From NCBI RefSeq assembly GCF_041821045.1, contig NZ_JBGUAW010000011.1:62001-126000 (forward strand): a DNA stretch of 64,000 bases, read 5' to 3'. The notes below the pieces were generated by a model. The model saw only the letters and a program-made list of their open reading frames with translations, was not told the origin of the DNA and ran no database searches. Positions 9,829 to 18,747 of the stretch are shown piece by piece (positions within the stretch are counted from its first letter, which is position 1; the number at the start of each line of letters is the position of its first letter). The stretch is from Thiohalorhabdus sp. Cl-TMA (GTDB taxonomy: Bacteria > Pseudomonadota > Gammaproteobacteria > Thiohalorhabdales > Thiohalorhabdaceae). A program made the position numbers and the translations under genes.

Positions 9829-10013
9829 ACGCTTCTCGGCGCCGCCAATGGGAGCTGCCCTCGTGGGGATAAGGGCGAGAGGCGGAGGCAAGGTCGCAAG
9901 GCGACTGGAAGGGAGGCACACGAAGGGCAGGGGCCCTTGGAGCCTGGAGGCCTTGCCCCCGCCTCTCGCCCCCACGGAGTGCTTCCAAGTTCCATTGGTG
10001 CCGTCGAGGAGCC
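9829..10013. repeat. Palindromic element with flanking direct repeats (MITE- or REP-like)
   Basis: The stretch folds on itself. A 21-nt arm at 9873-9893 matches the complement of 9951-9971 at 20 of 21 positions. An outer arm at about 9831-9851 matches the complement of about 9992-10012 at about 17 of 21. The whole is flanked by AATAAAA at 9822-9828 and AATAAAA at 10014-10020, which looks like a target duplication; the left copy overlaps the pump stop codon. It contains no ORF that makes sense. Small hairpins (GTCGC-AAG-GCGAC and AAGGG-CAGGGG-CCCTT) lie in the centre. It could be a miniature inverted-repeat element, an RNA structure or an elaborate 3' end. Only this copy is seen in the window. 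Confidence 0.5.
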
Positions 10014-10016
10014 AAT

Positions 10017-10043
10017 AAAAGGCCCCGCCGGGAGGGCGGGGCC
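10017..10043 (-). terminator. Intrinsic terminator of the repeat lipoprotein gene
   Basis: GGCCCCGCC at 10021-10029 pairs with GGCGGGGCC at 10035-10043, with a 5-nt loop. On the minus strand this GC stem is followed directly by TTTTATT. It lies 21 bases downstream of the stop of the minus-strand repeat lipoprotein, a textbook rho-independent arrangement. Confidence 0.8.
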
Positions 10044-10063
10044 CAACCTTAGGGGCGGCGGAC

Positions 10064-11599
10064 CTACTCGGTGAACCGGTTGCCGACAATGTTGAACCGA
10101 GTGCCGTCGTTGTGCTGCCAGACGGCGATGCCGTTGCCCTCCGGATCCAACGCAACCTGCGGAGCCTCCGCCTCCCCGGAGTCGTCGGTCTCGATCACCT
10201 GGGCGCTGCCCCAGCCCGCCCCCACCAGGAAACGGTTGGCCCAGATGTTGTCGCGCACGCCGTCGCCCTGCTGCCAGACCACCAGGGCGTTGCCCGCCCC
10301 GTCCACGGCCACCCGGGGGTTTTCCACACCGCCGGCGTTGTGGGTCTCGAGCAGATAGGGCGCGCCCCAGCCCGAGCCCGCCATATAGCGGCTGGCGTAG
10401 GCGTGCTTCTTCCCTCCCGGAAACTTGGCCCATACCGCCACCGCGTTGCCGCTGGCATCCATGGCCACCTGCTGGCCGCTCGAGTTTCCGGTGGCGGTCT
10501 CGATGGCCCCTGCGGTCCCCCAGCCGGAGCCGGGCTCATAGCGATTGGCCCAGGTATAGATGCCCGTTCCGTCATCCACCTTCCAGACCGCGGTGGCGTG
10601 CCCCCGTTCGTCCATGGCTACCTGGGGACCGGTGGCGTCATCGGAGGCGATGGCCTCAATGGCCGCCGCTCCCTCCCAGCCCGATCCGGCATCGTAGCGG
10701 TTGGCGCGGATGCTGTACGTGCCTCCCTGCATCTGGGACCAGACAGCCACCGCATTGCCGCTGCCGTCCATGGCCACCTGCGGCTTCTCCGCCGGGGTAC
10801 CATCGTGGGTCTCGATCAGGTGGTCGCTCCCCCAGCCGATGCCGGGCTCGTACCGGTTGGCCCGGATATTCTCCCGGTTGCCGTCATCCTGGGCCCAGAC
10901 GGCCATGGCGGCGCCGCTGTCTTCCAGCGCAACCTGGGGGTTTGCCGCCCATCCGGCATCCCGGGACTCGACCTTCTCGGCGGCTCCCCAGCCACTGTCC
11001 GGATCGTAGTGGTTGGCCCAGATGCTCGGCTGCGTGCCGTCGGACTGCTTCCAGACCGCCACGGCGTGGCCGCCGCCGTTCACGGCCACCTGGACCTCGC
11101 TCGCGGCATTATCGTTGGCCTCGATCCGCTCGGGCTCCCCCCAGCCGGACCCAGCCACGTAGCGGTTCGCCCAGATATTATCCCGGGTGCCGTCGGACTG
11201 CTCCCAGACGGCGATGGCATTGCCGCTGTCATCCACCCCCACTTGCGGATCCCCGGCGGTATCGTTCCCGGTCTCCAGCACCTCCGCCACCCCCCAGCCC
11301 CGCGGACCCGCACCGTCGCAAAGGAAGCGGGTCTGGGCCACTTCCCCGCCATCCAGCGAGCCGTTTCCGTCGCCGTCGCGTCCGGATTCCACTTTTAGCC
11401 CGCCGTAGCGGCAGTTGATCCCCGGCGATTCATCGGTGACCGAGACCAGGGAGGAGAGGCCATCCGCCCCGTCGGCCCCGTCCTTGCCGCCACCCTGCCC
11501 GCCGCACCCATGCAGCGCCAATACGCCGGCGGCCAGCACCCGTTTCCAAGGGTGCCGCCCCTTTTCGACTCCGCCGCGCACCAGCCCGTACCCCGCCAT
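10064..11599 (-). CDS. Lipoprotein with eight ~50-residue tandem repeats and a DUF7151-like head
   Basis: A 511-residue secreted lipoprotein. The signal sequence ends at a lipobox (LALHGC), followed by a collagen-like stretch (GGGKDGADGADG) and a DUF7151-like module (GLSSLVSVTDE ... CRYGG ... DGDGNGSLDGGEV) that resembles a calcium loop. Then come eight repeats with a core of PQVAMDxSGNAVAVWxQxDGT and an N-x-(Y/F) ... GSGWG ending; they are probably beta-propeller blades or strands. The start at 11599 is chosen because it begins the signal peptide, with GGGAAGG upstream; an upstream open extension lacks a signal. Repeats have diverged at the DNA level. The role may be adhesion or surface display; this is inference. 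Confidence 0.75.
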   Translation of the reverse strand: MAGYGLVRGGVEKGRHPWKRVLAAGVLALHGCGGQGGGKDGADGADGLSSLVSVTDESPGINCRYGGLKVESGRDGDGNGSLDGGEVAQTRFLCDGAGPRGWGVAEVLETGNDTAGDPQVGVDDSGNAIAVWEQSDGTRDNIWANRYVAGSGWGEPERIEANDNAASEVQVAVNGGGHAVAVWKQSDGTQPSIWANHYDPDSGWGAAEKVESRDAGWAANPQVALEDSGAAMAVWAQDDGNRENIRANRYEPGIGWGSDHLIETHDGTPAEKPQVAMDGSGNAVAVWSQMQGGTYSIRANRYDAGSGWEGAAAIEAIASDDATGPQVAMDERGHATAVWKVDDGTGIYTWANRYEPGSGWGTAGAIETATGNSSGQQVAMDASGNAVAVWAKFPGGKKHAYASRYMAGSGWGAPYLLETHNAGGVENPRVAVDGAGNALVVWQQGDGVRDNIWANRFLVGAGWGSAQVIETDDSGEAEAPQVALDPEGNGIAVWQHNDGTRFNIVGNRFTE

Positions 11600-11835
11600 T
11601 ACGCCTTCCCCTTTCCGGTTCGTGCGGTCCCGCGGCTGCCGATGCCGGGAACCGATCCGTTCGTCCAGCCGTTCCCGGCCAGCGCCGACCGGGAACCAAG
11701 GCCTGTCGCGAAGGGCCCAGGGACAGATTAGGCCGGGAGGATGCCCCGGGACATAGAGCAAATGCGGGTGTTAAGCCGTTTACTCCGCCCGCGTCCGAAG
11801 ACGTTTTCAGTCCGGGCGGGGTGCTGTAGGTTTAC

Positions 11836-12825
11836 ATGCACATCGCGGACGAAAAGGGACAGCGCGCGGAAATGGAGAGGCAGCTGGGCGAGATCAGCGA
11901 CTTCCTGTTGGGTCTGCACGGTGATGCGCGGGCACTGGAGCCGGATGCCTTCCAGCGGGCCATCCTGGAGCGGCTGCGCACTCTGGTACCCTTCGACTTC
12001 GCCGCCTGGGGCGGGGCCGAGGCGGAGGAGCGCCAGGTCAACGAGGTGCTGGTCCTGGACCAGGACCAGCGCATTCTCACGGAGTGGCCCGAGGTGGGGC
12101 CCCTGGACCGCTTCTGCGACCTGACCCTGGAGGGGCTCAACCGCACCTGGCATTTCGACGACATCCCGGGCTACCGCGATACCCTCGCCTACAACGAGCA
12201 CTGGCGCGGCTTCGAGGTCAGCCACATGATGTCCACCATCATGCACGAGCCCCTGGAGGGCTACGTGAGCTTCATGGGCCTGTTCCATGAGGATATGGCG
12301 CGCCCCTTCACCGAGGAGGAGCGCGCCCTGAAGCAGCTCCTCATGCCGCACCTCGCCGAGGCCCTCCGCACCAACCGCGAATGGACGGTGGCCGCCGCGG
12401 GCGAGCCCGCCGAGGGTACGGCCCTGGTGGACGGCACCGGCCGGATCCTGGCCAGCCGCGATCCCTTCCGTGCCCTCCTACGGGAGGAATGGGGGACCCA
12501 CCATCCGCTGCGGCTTCCCGAGGTGCTCGCCGGCGCGCGGGCCGGAGGGCCCGCCTGGCGGGGCCGTTGCATCCAGATCCGGATCCGGCGCTTCCACCAC
12601 AATTTCCTGCTGCGGGTCCGCCCCCTTTCCCCGCTGGATGCCCTGCCGCCCCGGGCCAGGGAGGTGGCGGAGCTGTTCGGGGCCGGTCTCTCCCACAAGG
12701 AAGTGGCACGCCGTCTGGGGCTGTCGCCGGCAACCGTCCGCAAGCAGCTCACCAACATCTACGAGCGTCTGGGCATCTCCAGCAAGGCGGCACTGGGTAG
12801 GCTCATCCGGCCCGACGCCGACTAG
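11836..12825 (+). CDS. LuxR-family transcriptional regulator
   Basis: A 329-residue regulator with a LuxR-type helix-turn-helix at about residues 268-325 (LPPRAREVAELFGAGLSHKE, then RRLGLSPATVRKQLTNIYER). The first 180 residues look like a GAF-like or autoinducer-type sensor (PFDFAAWGG, EPLEGYVSFMGLFHEDMARP), but no ligand can be named and no LuxI gene is near. A second helical region with VDGTGRILASRDPFRALL resembles a PAS remnant. It is divergent from the repeat lipoprotein (236 bases apart) and could control it. Ribosome site weak (TAGG). Confidence 0.85.
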   Translation: MHIADEKGQRAEMERQLGEISDFLLGLHGDARALEPDAFQRAILERLRTLVPFDFAAWGGAEAEERQVNEVLVLDQDQRILTEWPEVGPLDRFCDLTLEGLNRTWHFDDIPGYRDTLAYNEHWRGFEVSHMMSTIMHEPLEGYVSFMGLFHEDMARPFTEEERALKQLLMPHLAEALRTNREWTVAAAGEPAEGTALVDGTGRILASRDPFRALLREEWGTHHPLRLPEVLAGARAGGPAWRGRCIQIRIRRFHHNFLLRVRPLSPLDALPPRAREVAELFGAGLSHKEVARRLGLSPATVRKQLTNIYERLGISSKAALGRLIRPDAD

Positions 12826-12996
12826 ACACTTTCCCCACTTCGGCGTCCCTCCGATCCGCCCGGCGGCCCCTTTGCGGGGAGAACCTGATGGCGGCCGCCC
12901 GAGCATTGGTCTTCCGTGGGAATGGGGAAGCATTTCCCAGATTTCAGGCTGTCAGCGGCCCGGACGCCCACGGACGACACCCCCGGAGTGGATCCC

Positions 12997-13956
12997 ATGC
13001 ACGACCTGGTCCGGTCAGACTGCCTCCTCGGCCGCGGGCGGGGCTCGCCCAGCCTTCTGGAGCGCATCGGCAACACGCCGCTGGTCCACATGGACGGCGT
13101 CTGGTGCAAGCTGGAATTCCTCAATCCCTCGGGCTCCGTGAAGGCCCGGATCGCGAAGTACATGATCGAGCGGGCGGAGGAGGCCGGCCAGCTCCGTCCG
13201 GGCGACACCATTGTCGAGGCCTCCAGCGGCAACACCGGCAATGCCCTGTCCATGGTGGCCGCCGTCAAGGGCTACCGCATGCTGGTGGTCATGCCCGACG
13301 GCACCAGCTCCGAACGCCCGGCCATTTCCCGGGCCATGGGCGCGGATGTCCTGCTGGTGGGGGATTTTCACGTCAACGCGGCCCTGGACAAGGCCCGGGA
13401 GCTGGGGGAGCACGAGGGCTACTTCTACCCGGGCCAGTTCTCGTCGGAATGGAACGTGGCGGAGAACCGGGAATGGCTGGGGCAGGAGGTCCTGGGACAG
13501 CTTCCCGAGGGCCGGCTCCCCGACGCCCTGGTGATGGGCGTGGGAACCGGCGGCACGCTGATCGGGGCAGGACAGGCCTTCCGCGCCGTCAATTCCGACT
13601 GCCTCCTGGTGGGCGTGGAGCCCGCGGAGTCGCGCACCATCGCCCTGGGCGAGGTGGGCAAGCATCAGATCGAGGGGATCTCCGACGGCTTCGTGCCCGA
13701 GATCATCCAGCGCCACCGCCGGGAGGTGGATGACCTCCTGGCCGTGCCCAGCGAGGACGCGGTGGCCGAGATGCGCCGCATCGCCCAGCAGCACGGCTGC
13801 TTCGTGGGCCCGAGCTCCGGGGCGCATCTGCTGGCCGCCAGGGAGGTGCAGCGCCGCTATCCGGAGCTGGAAACGGTGGTTACCCTGCTCTGTGACGAGG
13901 GGGAGAAGTACTGCGCCGAGCACTTCCGGCCCCTGCCGCCGGAGGGCGCCCCCTGA
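12997..13956 (+). CDS. PLP-dependent cysteine synthase family protein (CysK/CysM-like)
   Basis: A 319-residue fold-type II PLP enzyme. Lys in NPSGSVKARIA is the PLP lysine, SSGNTGNALSMVAA is the substrate-binding loop, GVGTGGTLIGAG binds the PLP phosphate, and GPSSGAHLLAA is the C-terminal loop. Such enzymes make cysteine from O-acetylserine or O-phosphoserine with sulfide or thiosulfate; some are cystathionine beta-synthases. The start at 12997 has GGAG nine bases upstream. An in-frame ATG at 12916 would add 27 residues with no family match. The absence of a regulatory domain fits CysM better than CBS. Neighbours give no pathway hint. Confidence 0.88.
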   Translation: MHDLVRSDCLLGRGRGSPSLLERIGNTPLVHMDGVWCKLEFLNPSGSVKARIAKYMIERAEEAGQLRPGDTIVEASSGNTGNALSMVAAVKGYRMLVVMPDGTSSERPAISRAMGADVLLVGDFHVNAALDKARELGEHEGYFYPGQFSSEWNVAENREWLGQEVLGQLPEGRLPDALVMGVGTGGTLIGAGQAFRAVNSDCLLVGVEPAESRTIALGEVGKHQIEGISDGFVPEIIQRHRREVDDLLAVPSEDAVAEMRRIAQQHGCFVGPSSGAHLLAAREVQRRYPELETVVTLLCDEGEKYCAEHFRPLPPEGAP

Positions 13957-14115
13957 GCACGCCCGGTTCGCTCAGATAGGGGCCATGAGCATTTGTTCCT
14001 CCATAGGGAAGACCGCCCCCCTCGTCATCCGCGCAGCCTCCCGTGCGCCCCTTTCCCAACAGAATACGCCCCGCCACCCGCCGGGGAAGCGGAATCCGCA
14101 TGCCGCCCGCTGGCC

Positions 14116-16197
14116 TCATGCCGGGCCGATCCGGGCCAGCACCTGCTGCAGGTTCTCCAGGGTGGGCGGCTTCACCAGGTAGGCGTCGAACAGCTCCGTG
14201 GCCTCCTCGTTGAACTGGGAGGGCGGGTAGCCGGACAGGGCCACCAGGAGCGCCCCGTCCAGCACTTCCCGCAGCCGACTCGCCACCTCGAAGCCGGAAT
14301 GGTCGGGCAGCCCGATATCGATGAGGGCCAGGACGGGACGGGTGCTTCGCACCAGCTCGAAAGCCCGCTCCCCGGTTTCGGCATGCCGCCACCGGTAGCC
14401 CAGCCCCTCCAGGAGGAAGCCCAGGGAGGCGGCCACATCCTCGTTATCCTCCACCAGCAGGACCAGCCGATCCTCCCCGGAGGCGGGCGGCGTGCTGTCC
14501 GCGCCGGACCGCTCCTCCAGGTCCGCGGCCGGCAGCCGCACCCGGAATTCACTGCCCTGCCCCGCTCCGGGGCTGCTGGCTTCCACCCGGCCGCCGTGCA
14601 TCTCCACCAGGCTGCGCACCAGGGAAAGGCCCAGCCCGAGCCCCTGCGCGGAAGTCTGCGCCGGATGCGCCCGCTCGAAGAGCTCGAACAGGTGGGGCAG
14701 GTGCTCCCGGGCGATCCCCTGGCCGGTATCGCTCACCGTCAGCAGCAGCTGATCCGCCTGGCGCGCACCGGCCAAGCGGATGGTGCCCCCCTCGGGCGTG
14801 TATTTGACGGCGTTGTCCAGCAGGTTGGAGAGCACCTGGGTCAGGCGTACGGGATCGCCGCGCGTACCCAGGGGGACCTCGGGCAGATCCACCTCCAGGA
14901 TCTGCCGCTTTTTCTCCTGGATGGCGGAGACCGACTCCACGGCCTGACGGGCGGCGTCCCGCAGATCCAGGGGCTTCTCGTGGAGCACGATTCGGCCGGT
15001 CTTGATCCGGTTGAGGTCCAGCAGATCCTCCACGATCCGGCTTAGATGGGCGCTCTGGCGGGAGATGGTGGCCGCGGCCCGCGTTAGCCGGTCCGGGGAT
15101 ACCCGTCCGGCGCTCTGCTCCAGGAAATGCGCCATGGTGGCGATGGGGGTCAAAGGATTGCGCAGCTCGTGTCCGAGCATGGACAGGAACACGTCCCGGC
15201 GCCGGTCCGCCTCCACCAGGGCCTCCTCGGCCGCGTGCCGCTGGGTGATGTCCTCGTTGATGCCGATGAGCCGCTTCGTGCGTCCCTGGGTATCGGGAAG
15301 CACGGTGTCGGTTACCTGAACCCAGACCGCGGAGCCGTCCTTGCGCAGCAGGCGCTTCTCCAGGGCGTGCGCCGGCTCCTCCTCGGCCCTGAGCCGGGCC
15401 AGGGCGTCCTCGGTCTTATCCAGGTCCTCGGCATGGGTGAGCTGCTGAATGGAATACCGCCCCTTTACCAGCTCCTCCGGGGGATAGCCGACAATCCGGC
15501 CGTAAGCGGGGTTGGCCTCCAGGATCCGGCCATCGAGGTCCATAATGGTGATCCCTACCCCGGCATGGGTGAAAGTTTCCCGGAACGTCGTCTCGCTGCG
15601 GCGCAGCTCCGCTTCGGTGCTGGCCCGCTGGATGCTGCCGGCGAGCACGTTGGCGAGGGCCTGCAGGAAATGCACGTCGGAACGGCTGAACTCCCGCCGC
15701 TTCCGGGAAAAGGCCGCCAGGACCCCGTACGCCCTCTGGACGCCGCGGATCACCACGGTGATTCCGCTTACCGCCGCATGGTCCCGGAGCAGCTCGGAGG
15801 GCGAGAACCGGGTCTCCGAGGCGAGATCGGCGATATGGACCGGGCTGTCGGCGAGCAGAGTGTAGCCCCCCGGTGAGCCCCGACCATCGGGCTCCGTGGC
15901 CAGGCCGACCCGTCCCTCCTGCCAGCCGACACCGCTTTTCAGCAGAAGCCGTTCCTGATCCGGATGCCACTCCAATACCTTGGCGAGATCCACATCCAGG
16001 AAGTCATACAAGGCCTGCGTCGCCCGATCAAACAGGGCCTGCAGGGAAGCCCCGCGAAGTCCCCGCTCGCCCAGCTCCGCGATGGCCTCCTGCTGTGTGA
16101 GGCGTGCCTTCAGCTCCCGGGAATGGAGCCAGGCTCGGGAATCGAGGTCTTCGGGGAACGACGGAGATTCGGAGTCGGACAAAGTACGGGCGCTCAT
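14116..16197 (-). CDS. Hybrid sensor histidine kinase: GAF-PAS-HisKA-HATPase-receiver
   Basis: A 693-residue soluble hybrid kinase. Its order is a GAF domain (about residues 40-190), a PAS domain (about 205-325, ITIMDLDGRILEANPAYGRI), a dimerisation helix with the phospho-His in SMLGHELRNPLTPI (about 342), an ATPase domain with NLLDNAVKYTPEGG, DTGQGIA and GLGLGLSLVRS, and a C-terminal receiver whose phospho-Asp is in LIDIGLPDHSG (about 625). No membrane helix is seen, so the signal is cytoplasmic. A phosphotransfer partner or output regulator is not adjacent. It is convergent with the cysteine synthase gene. Confidence 0.92.
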   Translation of the reverse strand: MSARTLSDSESPSFPEDLDSRAWLHSRELKARLTQQEAIAELGERGLRGASLQALFDRATQALYDFLDVDLAKVLEWHPDQERLLLKSGVGWQEGRVGLATEPDGRGSPGGYTLLADSPVHIADLASETRFSPSELLRDHAAVSGITVVIRGVQRAYGVLAAFSRKRREFSRSDVHFLQALANVLAGSIQRASTEAELRRSETTFRETFTHAGVGITIMDLDGRILEANPAYGRIVGYPPEELVKGRYSIQQLTHAEDLDKTEDALARLRAEEEPAHALEKRLLRKDGSAVWVQVTDTVLPDTQGRTKRLIGINEDITQRHAAEEALVEADRRRDVFLSMLGHELRNPLTPIATMAHFLEQSAGRVSPDRLTRAAATISRQSAHLSRIVEDLLDLNRIKTGRIVLHEKPLDLRDAARQAVESVSAIQEKKRQILEVDLPEVPLGTRGDPVRLTQVLSNLLDNAVKYTPEGGTIRLAGARQADQLLLTVSDTGQGIAREHLPHLFELFERAHPAQTSAQGLGLGLSLVRSLVEMHGGRVEASSPGAGQGSEFRVRLPAADLEERSGADSTPPASGEDRLVLLVEDNEDVAASLGFLLEGLGYRWRHAETGERAFELVRSTRPVLALIDIGLPDHSGFEVASRLREVLDGALLVALSGYPPSQFNEEATELFDAYLVKPPTLENLQQVLARIGPA

Positions 16198-16282
16198 GCT
16201 GGCGGGCCTTCGCGGGAAAGCAAGGGCGGGAGAATGTTAGCCGTTAGACCAGCATCCGCGTGATTCTCTCCTGAGCGGGCGC

Positions 16283-17185
16283 TCAGGAACCGGAGAAGGC
16301 CACCCGCTCTTGCGGTGCGATCCGGTCGGGATCCCACACTGCCCGAGCCCAGTCCCAGAAGGCCTCCGTCGTCATGCGCTCGCCGTCGGCGGGCAGGGGC
16401 TGGCCCAGGAAGGCGAAGGCCGCCACGAGCTGCGGCACGGGATCCGCCTCGGGCAGGGCGCGGGCACGGGTCTGCTTGGAGAGCTTGTGCCCTTGAGGCG
16501 TGGCCGCCAGAGGCACATGGGCGTATTCCGGGGTCGCGACGCCCAGGCAGTCCTGCAGGAAGATCTGGCGCGGGGTGGAGCCGAGCAGATCCGCGCCCCG
16601 TACCACGTGGGTGACGCCCTGCTCCGCATCATCCGCCACCACCGCCAACTGGTAGGCGAACAGACCGTCGGCGCGACGCACCACGAAATCGCCCACCTCC
16701 GCCGCCAGATCCTGGACGAAACGGCCCTGGACGGTGTCGTCGAAGGTGATTTCCCGGTCCGCGACCCGCAGCCGCACCGCGCGCGGCGCCTTGCCCGGCG
16801 GCAGGCCGCCGCGGCAGGTCCCGGGATAGACAGCGCCGAGCCCCCGAGCCTCAACCGCCGCACGGATCTCCTTGCGCGTGCAGCCGCAATCGTAGGCCAG
16901 CCCCTCCCGGCGCAGCGTCTCCAGAGTCGCTTGGTAGGCCTCCGTACGGGTGCTCTGGTAGAGCACCGGACCGTCCCACCGGAGCCCATAGGCCTCCAGG
17001 GTCCGCAGGATGCCGTCCGCGGCCCCGGGCTCCACCCGGGGCGGATCCAGGTCCTCCATGCGCACCAGCCAGTACCCGCCGTGGGCGCGGGCCTCCAGGT
17101 AGCTGGCGAGGGCCGCAACCAGGGAGCCGAAATGCAGGGCGCCGGTGGGCGAGGGGGCGAAACGCCCGGTGTAGGGGGTATGCAT
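16283..17185 (-). CDS. gluQ: Glutamyl-Q tRNA(Asp) synthetase
   Basis: A 300-residue class I synthetase paralogue that attaches glutamate to queuosine in the anticodon of tRNA-Asp. It begins TGRFAPSPTGALHFGSLVAAL, containing the HIGH-type motif (ALHFG). The zinc site pattern CGC ... Y-x3-C is visible at about residues 97-120, and HKLSKQ is the KMSKS-like loop. It lacks the anticodon-binding domain of full GltX, which fits its length. The start at 17185 matches the family N-terminus; an upstream in-frame start adds only a low-complexity glycine run. In many gammaproteobacteria gluQ follows dksA; here it follows an NnrU gene. Confidence 0.95.
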   Translation of the reverse strand: MHTPYTGRFAPSPTGALHFGSLVAALASYLEARAHGGYWLVRMEDLDPPRVEPGAADGILRTLEAYGLRWDGPVLYQSTRTEAYQATLETLRREGLAYDCGCTRKEIRAAVEARGLGAVYPGTCRGGLPPGKAPRAVRLRVADREITFDDTVQGRFVQDLAAEVGDFVVRRADGLFAYQLAVVADDAEQGVTHVVRGADLLGSTPRQIFLQDCLGVATPEYAHVPLAATPQGHKLSKQTRARALPEADPVPQLVAAFAFLGQPLPADGERMTTEAFWDWARAVWDPDRIAPQERVAFSGS

Positions 17186-17239
17186 GCCCGTAATGATGCC
17201 CCCGCCCCCGCCGCCGCTCAACCCGATCGGGGGACGCGC

Positions 17240-17812
17240 TCAGGCGGAAAGGGGAACGCCGATCAGCCAGGCATGGCCGCCCAGGAAGAAGGCGGCGTAC
17301 AGGGCCAGGCCGCCTGCCAAGGCCACCGCATCGTTCCAGGCGGAGGCCGGCGCCTGCGGGATACGCCGATCCGGCCGCCAGGTCATGGAGAGTCGGTCCG
17401 CCACCGCCCATACCAGGAAACCGCCGAACAGCAGGATATCAGCGACAGTGCCGTTGACGAGCAGATGGGCCACGCCCCAGAGCATGACCGCGGCCAGCAT
17501 GGGATGGCGCAGGACCCGGTTGAAGCGGCCGGGCAGATAGGCACTCAACAGCAGGGGAAAGACGAGCACCAGGAGCAGAAGGCTCACGTACGTCAGCCAT
17601 TGGGGGGGCGCATACACCTGGACGGCACGCTGCCTGGCGAGACCGTAGCCGATAATGGTCAGTCCCAGCCCGACGAAGGCCACCAGGCTGAATGCACCCT
17701 TCCAGAGACCCACGCCCATGCGCTCGGCCATGGCATCTCGCCATTGGAAATTGACGATGGAAATGGCGTGTACGCCCAGGAAGAGCATGAGGCCGACGAC
17801 CAGCAGGGGCAT
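17240..17812 (-). CDS. NnrU family integral membrane protein
   Basis: A 190-residue protein with about five hydrophobic helices and the NnrU-family segment RHPMLAAVMLWGVAHLLVNG. NnrU relatives occur beside denitrification genes in some bacteria and as carotenoid-related isomerases in others (Z-ISO); in most genomes the substrate is unknown. AGGAAG precedes the ATG at 17812. It lies 54 bases upstream of gluQ on the same strand, so the two may be co-transcribed. There are no nitrogen-oxide genes in this window. Confidence 0.85.
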   Translation of the reverse strand: MPLLVVGLMLFLGVHAISIVNFQWRDAMAERMGVGLWKGAFSLVAFVGLGLTIIGYGLARQRAVQVYAPPQWLTYVSLLLLVLVFPLLLSAYLPGRFNRVLRHPMLAAVMLWGVAHLLVNGTVADILLFGGFLVWAVADRLSMTWRPDRRIPQAPASAWNDAVALAGGLALYAAFFLGGHAWLIGVPLSA

Positions 17813-17910
17813 GGCGGCTTCCTATGGCTGAAACCAGGTCCCATCGGCCATGCTAGCGGATCTTTCCGGCCAAACCACAGGAGCGGACCAACCCTCGCGG
17901 CGGGGCGGGC

Positions 17911-18498
17911 TCAGCCGGGGAGCCGCTGCCCGGCCTCGGCCACCAGACCCGGCATCCCGGCGATGAGATAGGGAAACGCGTCCTCCGGTATCTCGGAATC
18001 CAGCCCGGCTTCCTCCAAAACCGCCTGGTAGTCCCGGATGAACTGCACGCCGCCGCCGACCGCCCCCGTGAAGCCCTCACCCTCCGCGGCGGCGAAGCGG
18101 GCTTGCGGCAGGGCGTCCTCCACGCTGTGGAACAGATCCGGCGTCTCCGCCAGCAGCCCCAGCCCGCCGAGGAAGGAGCGCTGCGGCAGGCCCCGGAGCA
18201 GACCGGCGAGGCCCTCCCTCAGGGGCGTGGAATCCGCGGCTTGCTCCAGATCCTCCTCCGCGATCAGGCGGCCGGCGTAATCGGCCCAGGCGCGGAAGTC
18301 CGCCCCGCTGAACAGCCCGTTGCTCCAGGCGGTCAGTCCGGTGAGCCCGTAGGCGAACAGATCGAAGCAGCCTTCCACGGTGCCGTTCCGCTGCAGGGGC
18401 TGCTTGGCCTTGGCCATGTCCCAGAAGAAGTTGCCGTGTATCTTCTCGAACAGCTCCGTGGCCACATCGCGCACGGCTTCCTGATGGGGAATGGACAT
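17911..18498 (-). CDS. Conserved hypothetical helical protein
   Basis: A 195-residue acidic, mostly helical protein, with no signal peptide or membrane segment. It starts MSIPHQEAVRDVATELFEKI and carries the aromatic stretch HGNFFWDMAKAKQPLQRNGT. AGGAGA is five bases before the ATG. I do not recognise the family. Its base composition matches its neighbours. The gene is 98 bases upstream of the NnrU gene on the same strand and is divergent from the rhodanese. Confidence 0.6.
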   Translation of the reverse strand: MSIPHQEAVRDVATELFEKIHGNFFWDMAKAKQPLQRNGTVEGCFDLFAYGLTGLTAWSNGLFSGADFRAWADYAGRLIAEEDLEQAADSTPLREGLAGLLRGLPQRSFLGGLGLLAETPDLFHSVEDALPQARFAAAEGEGFTGAVGGGVQFIRDYQAVLEEAGLDSEIPEDAFPYLIAGMPGLVAEAGQRLPG

Positions 18499-18747
18499 AC
18501 CGTTTCTCCTGGACCGGACCCCGGGAAGGAGCCTTCTTCCATAATAAACCGGGAGAGACGGCGCGGGCGTACCCCTCCCGGGATACGGGGCTTGTCTTTT
18601 TCTCCGGCTTGTTCCTCAATGGTGCCCGCGCACCGTGCCCGGAATCCTGGGGCAAAGGACACGCCCGGACCATGACCCATCCTGGGTACCCCCTCGGGCC
18701 GGCCCGTATTTGTGAACCGTATCGAACCGAAAGGTCCCATTGTCGCC

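Noticed and set aside
7798-10074. Long alternative frame of about 758 codons over the RND pump and spacer
   Set aside because: Its product is an Arg/His/Pro/Gly-rich string with no domain, as expected of a shadow of a GC-rich gene on the same strand; the pump reading is unmistakable.
10064-11599. CRISPR-like or satellite DNA from regular repetition
   Set aside because: The repeats are about 150 bases or more, lie in one continuous coding frame and vary at the DNA level while keeping protein motifs; they are protein repeats.
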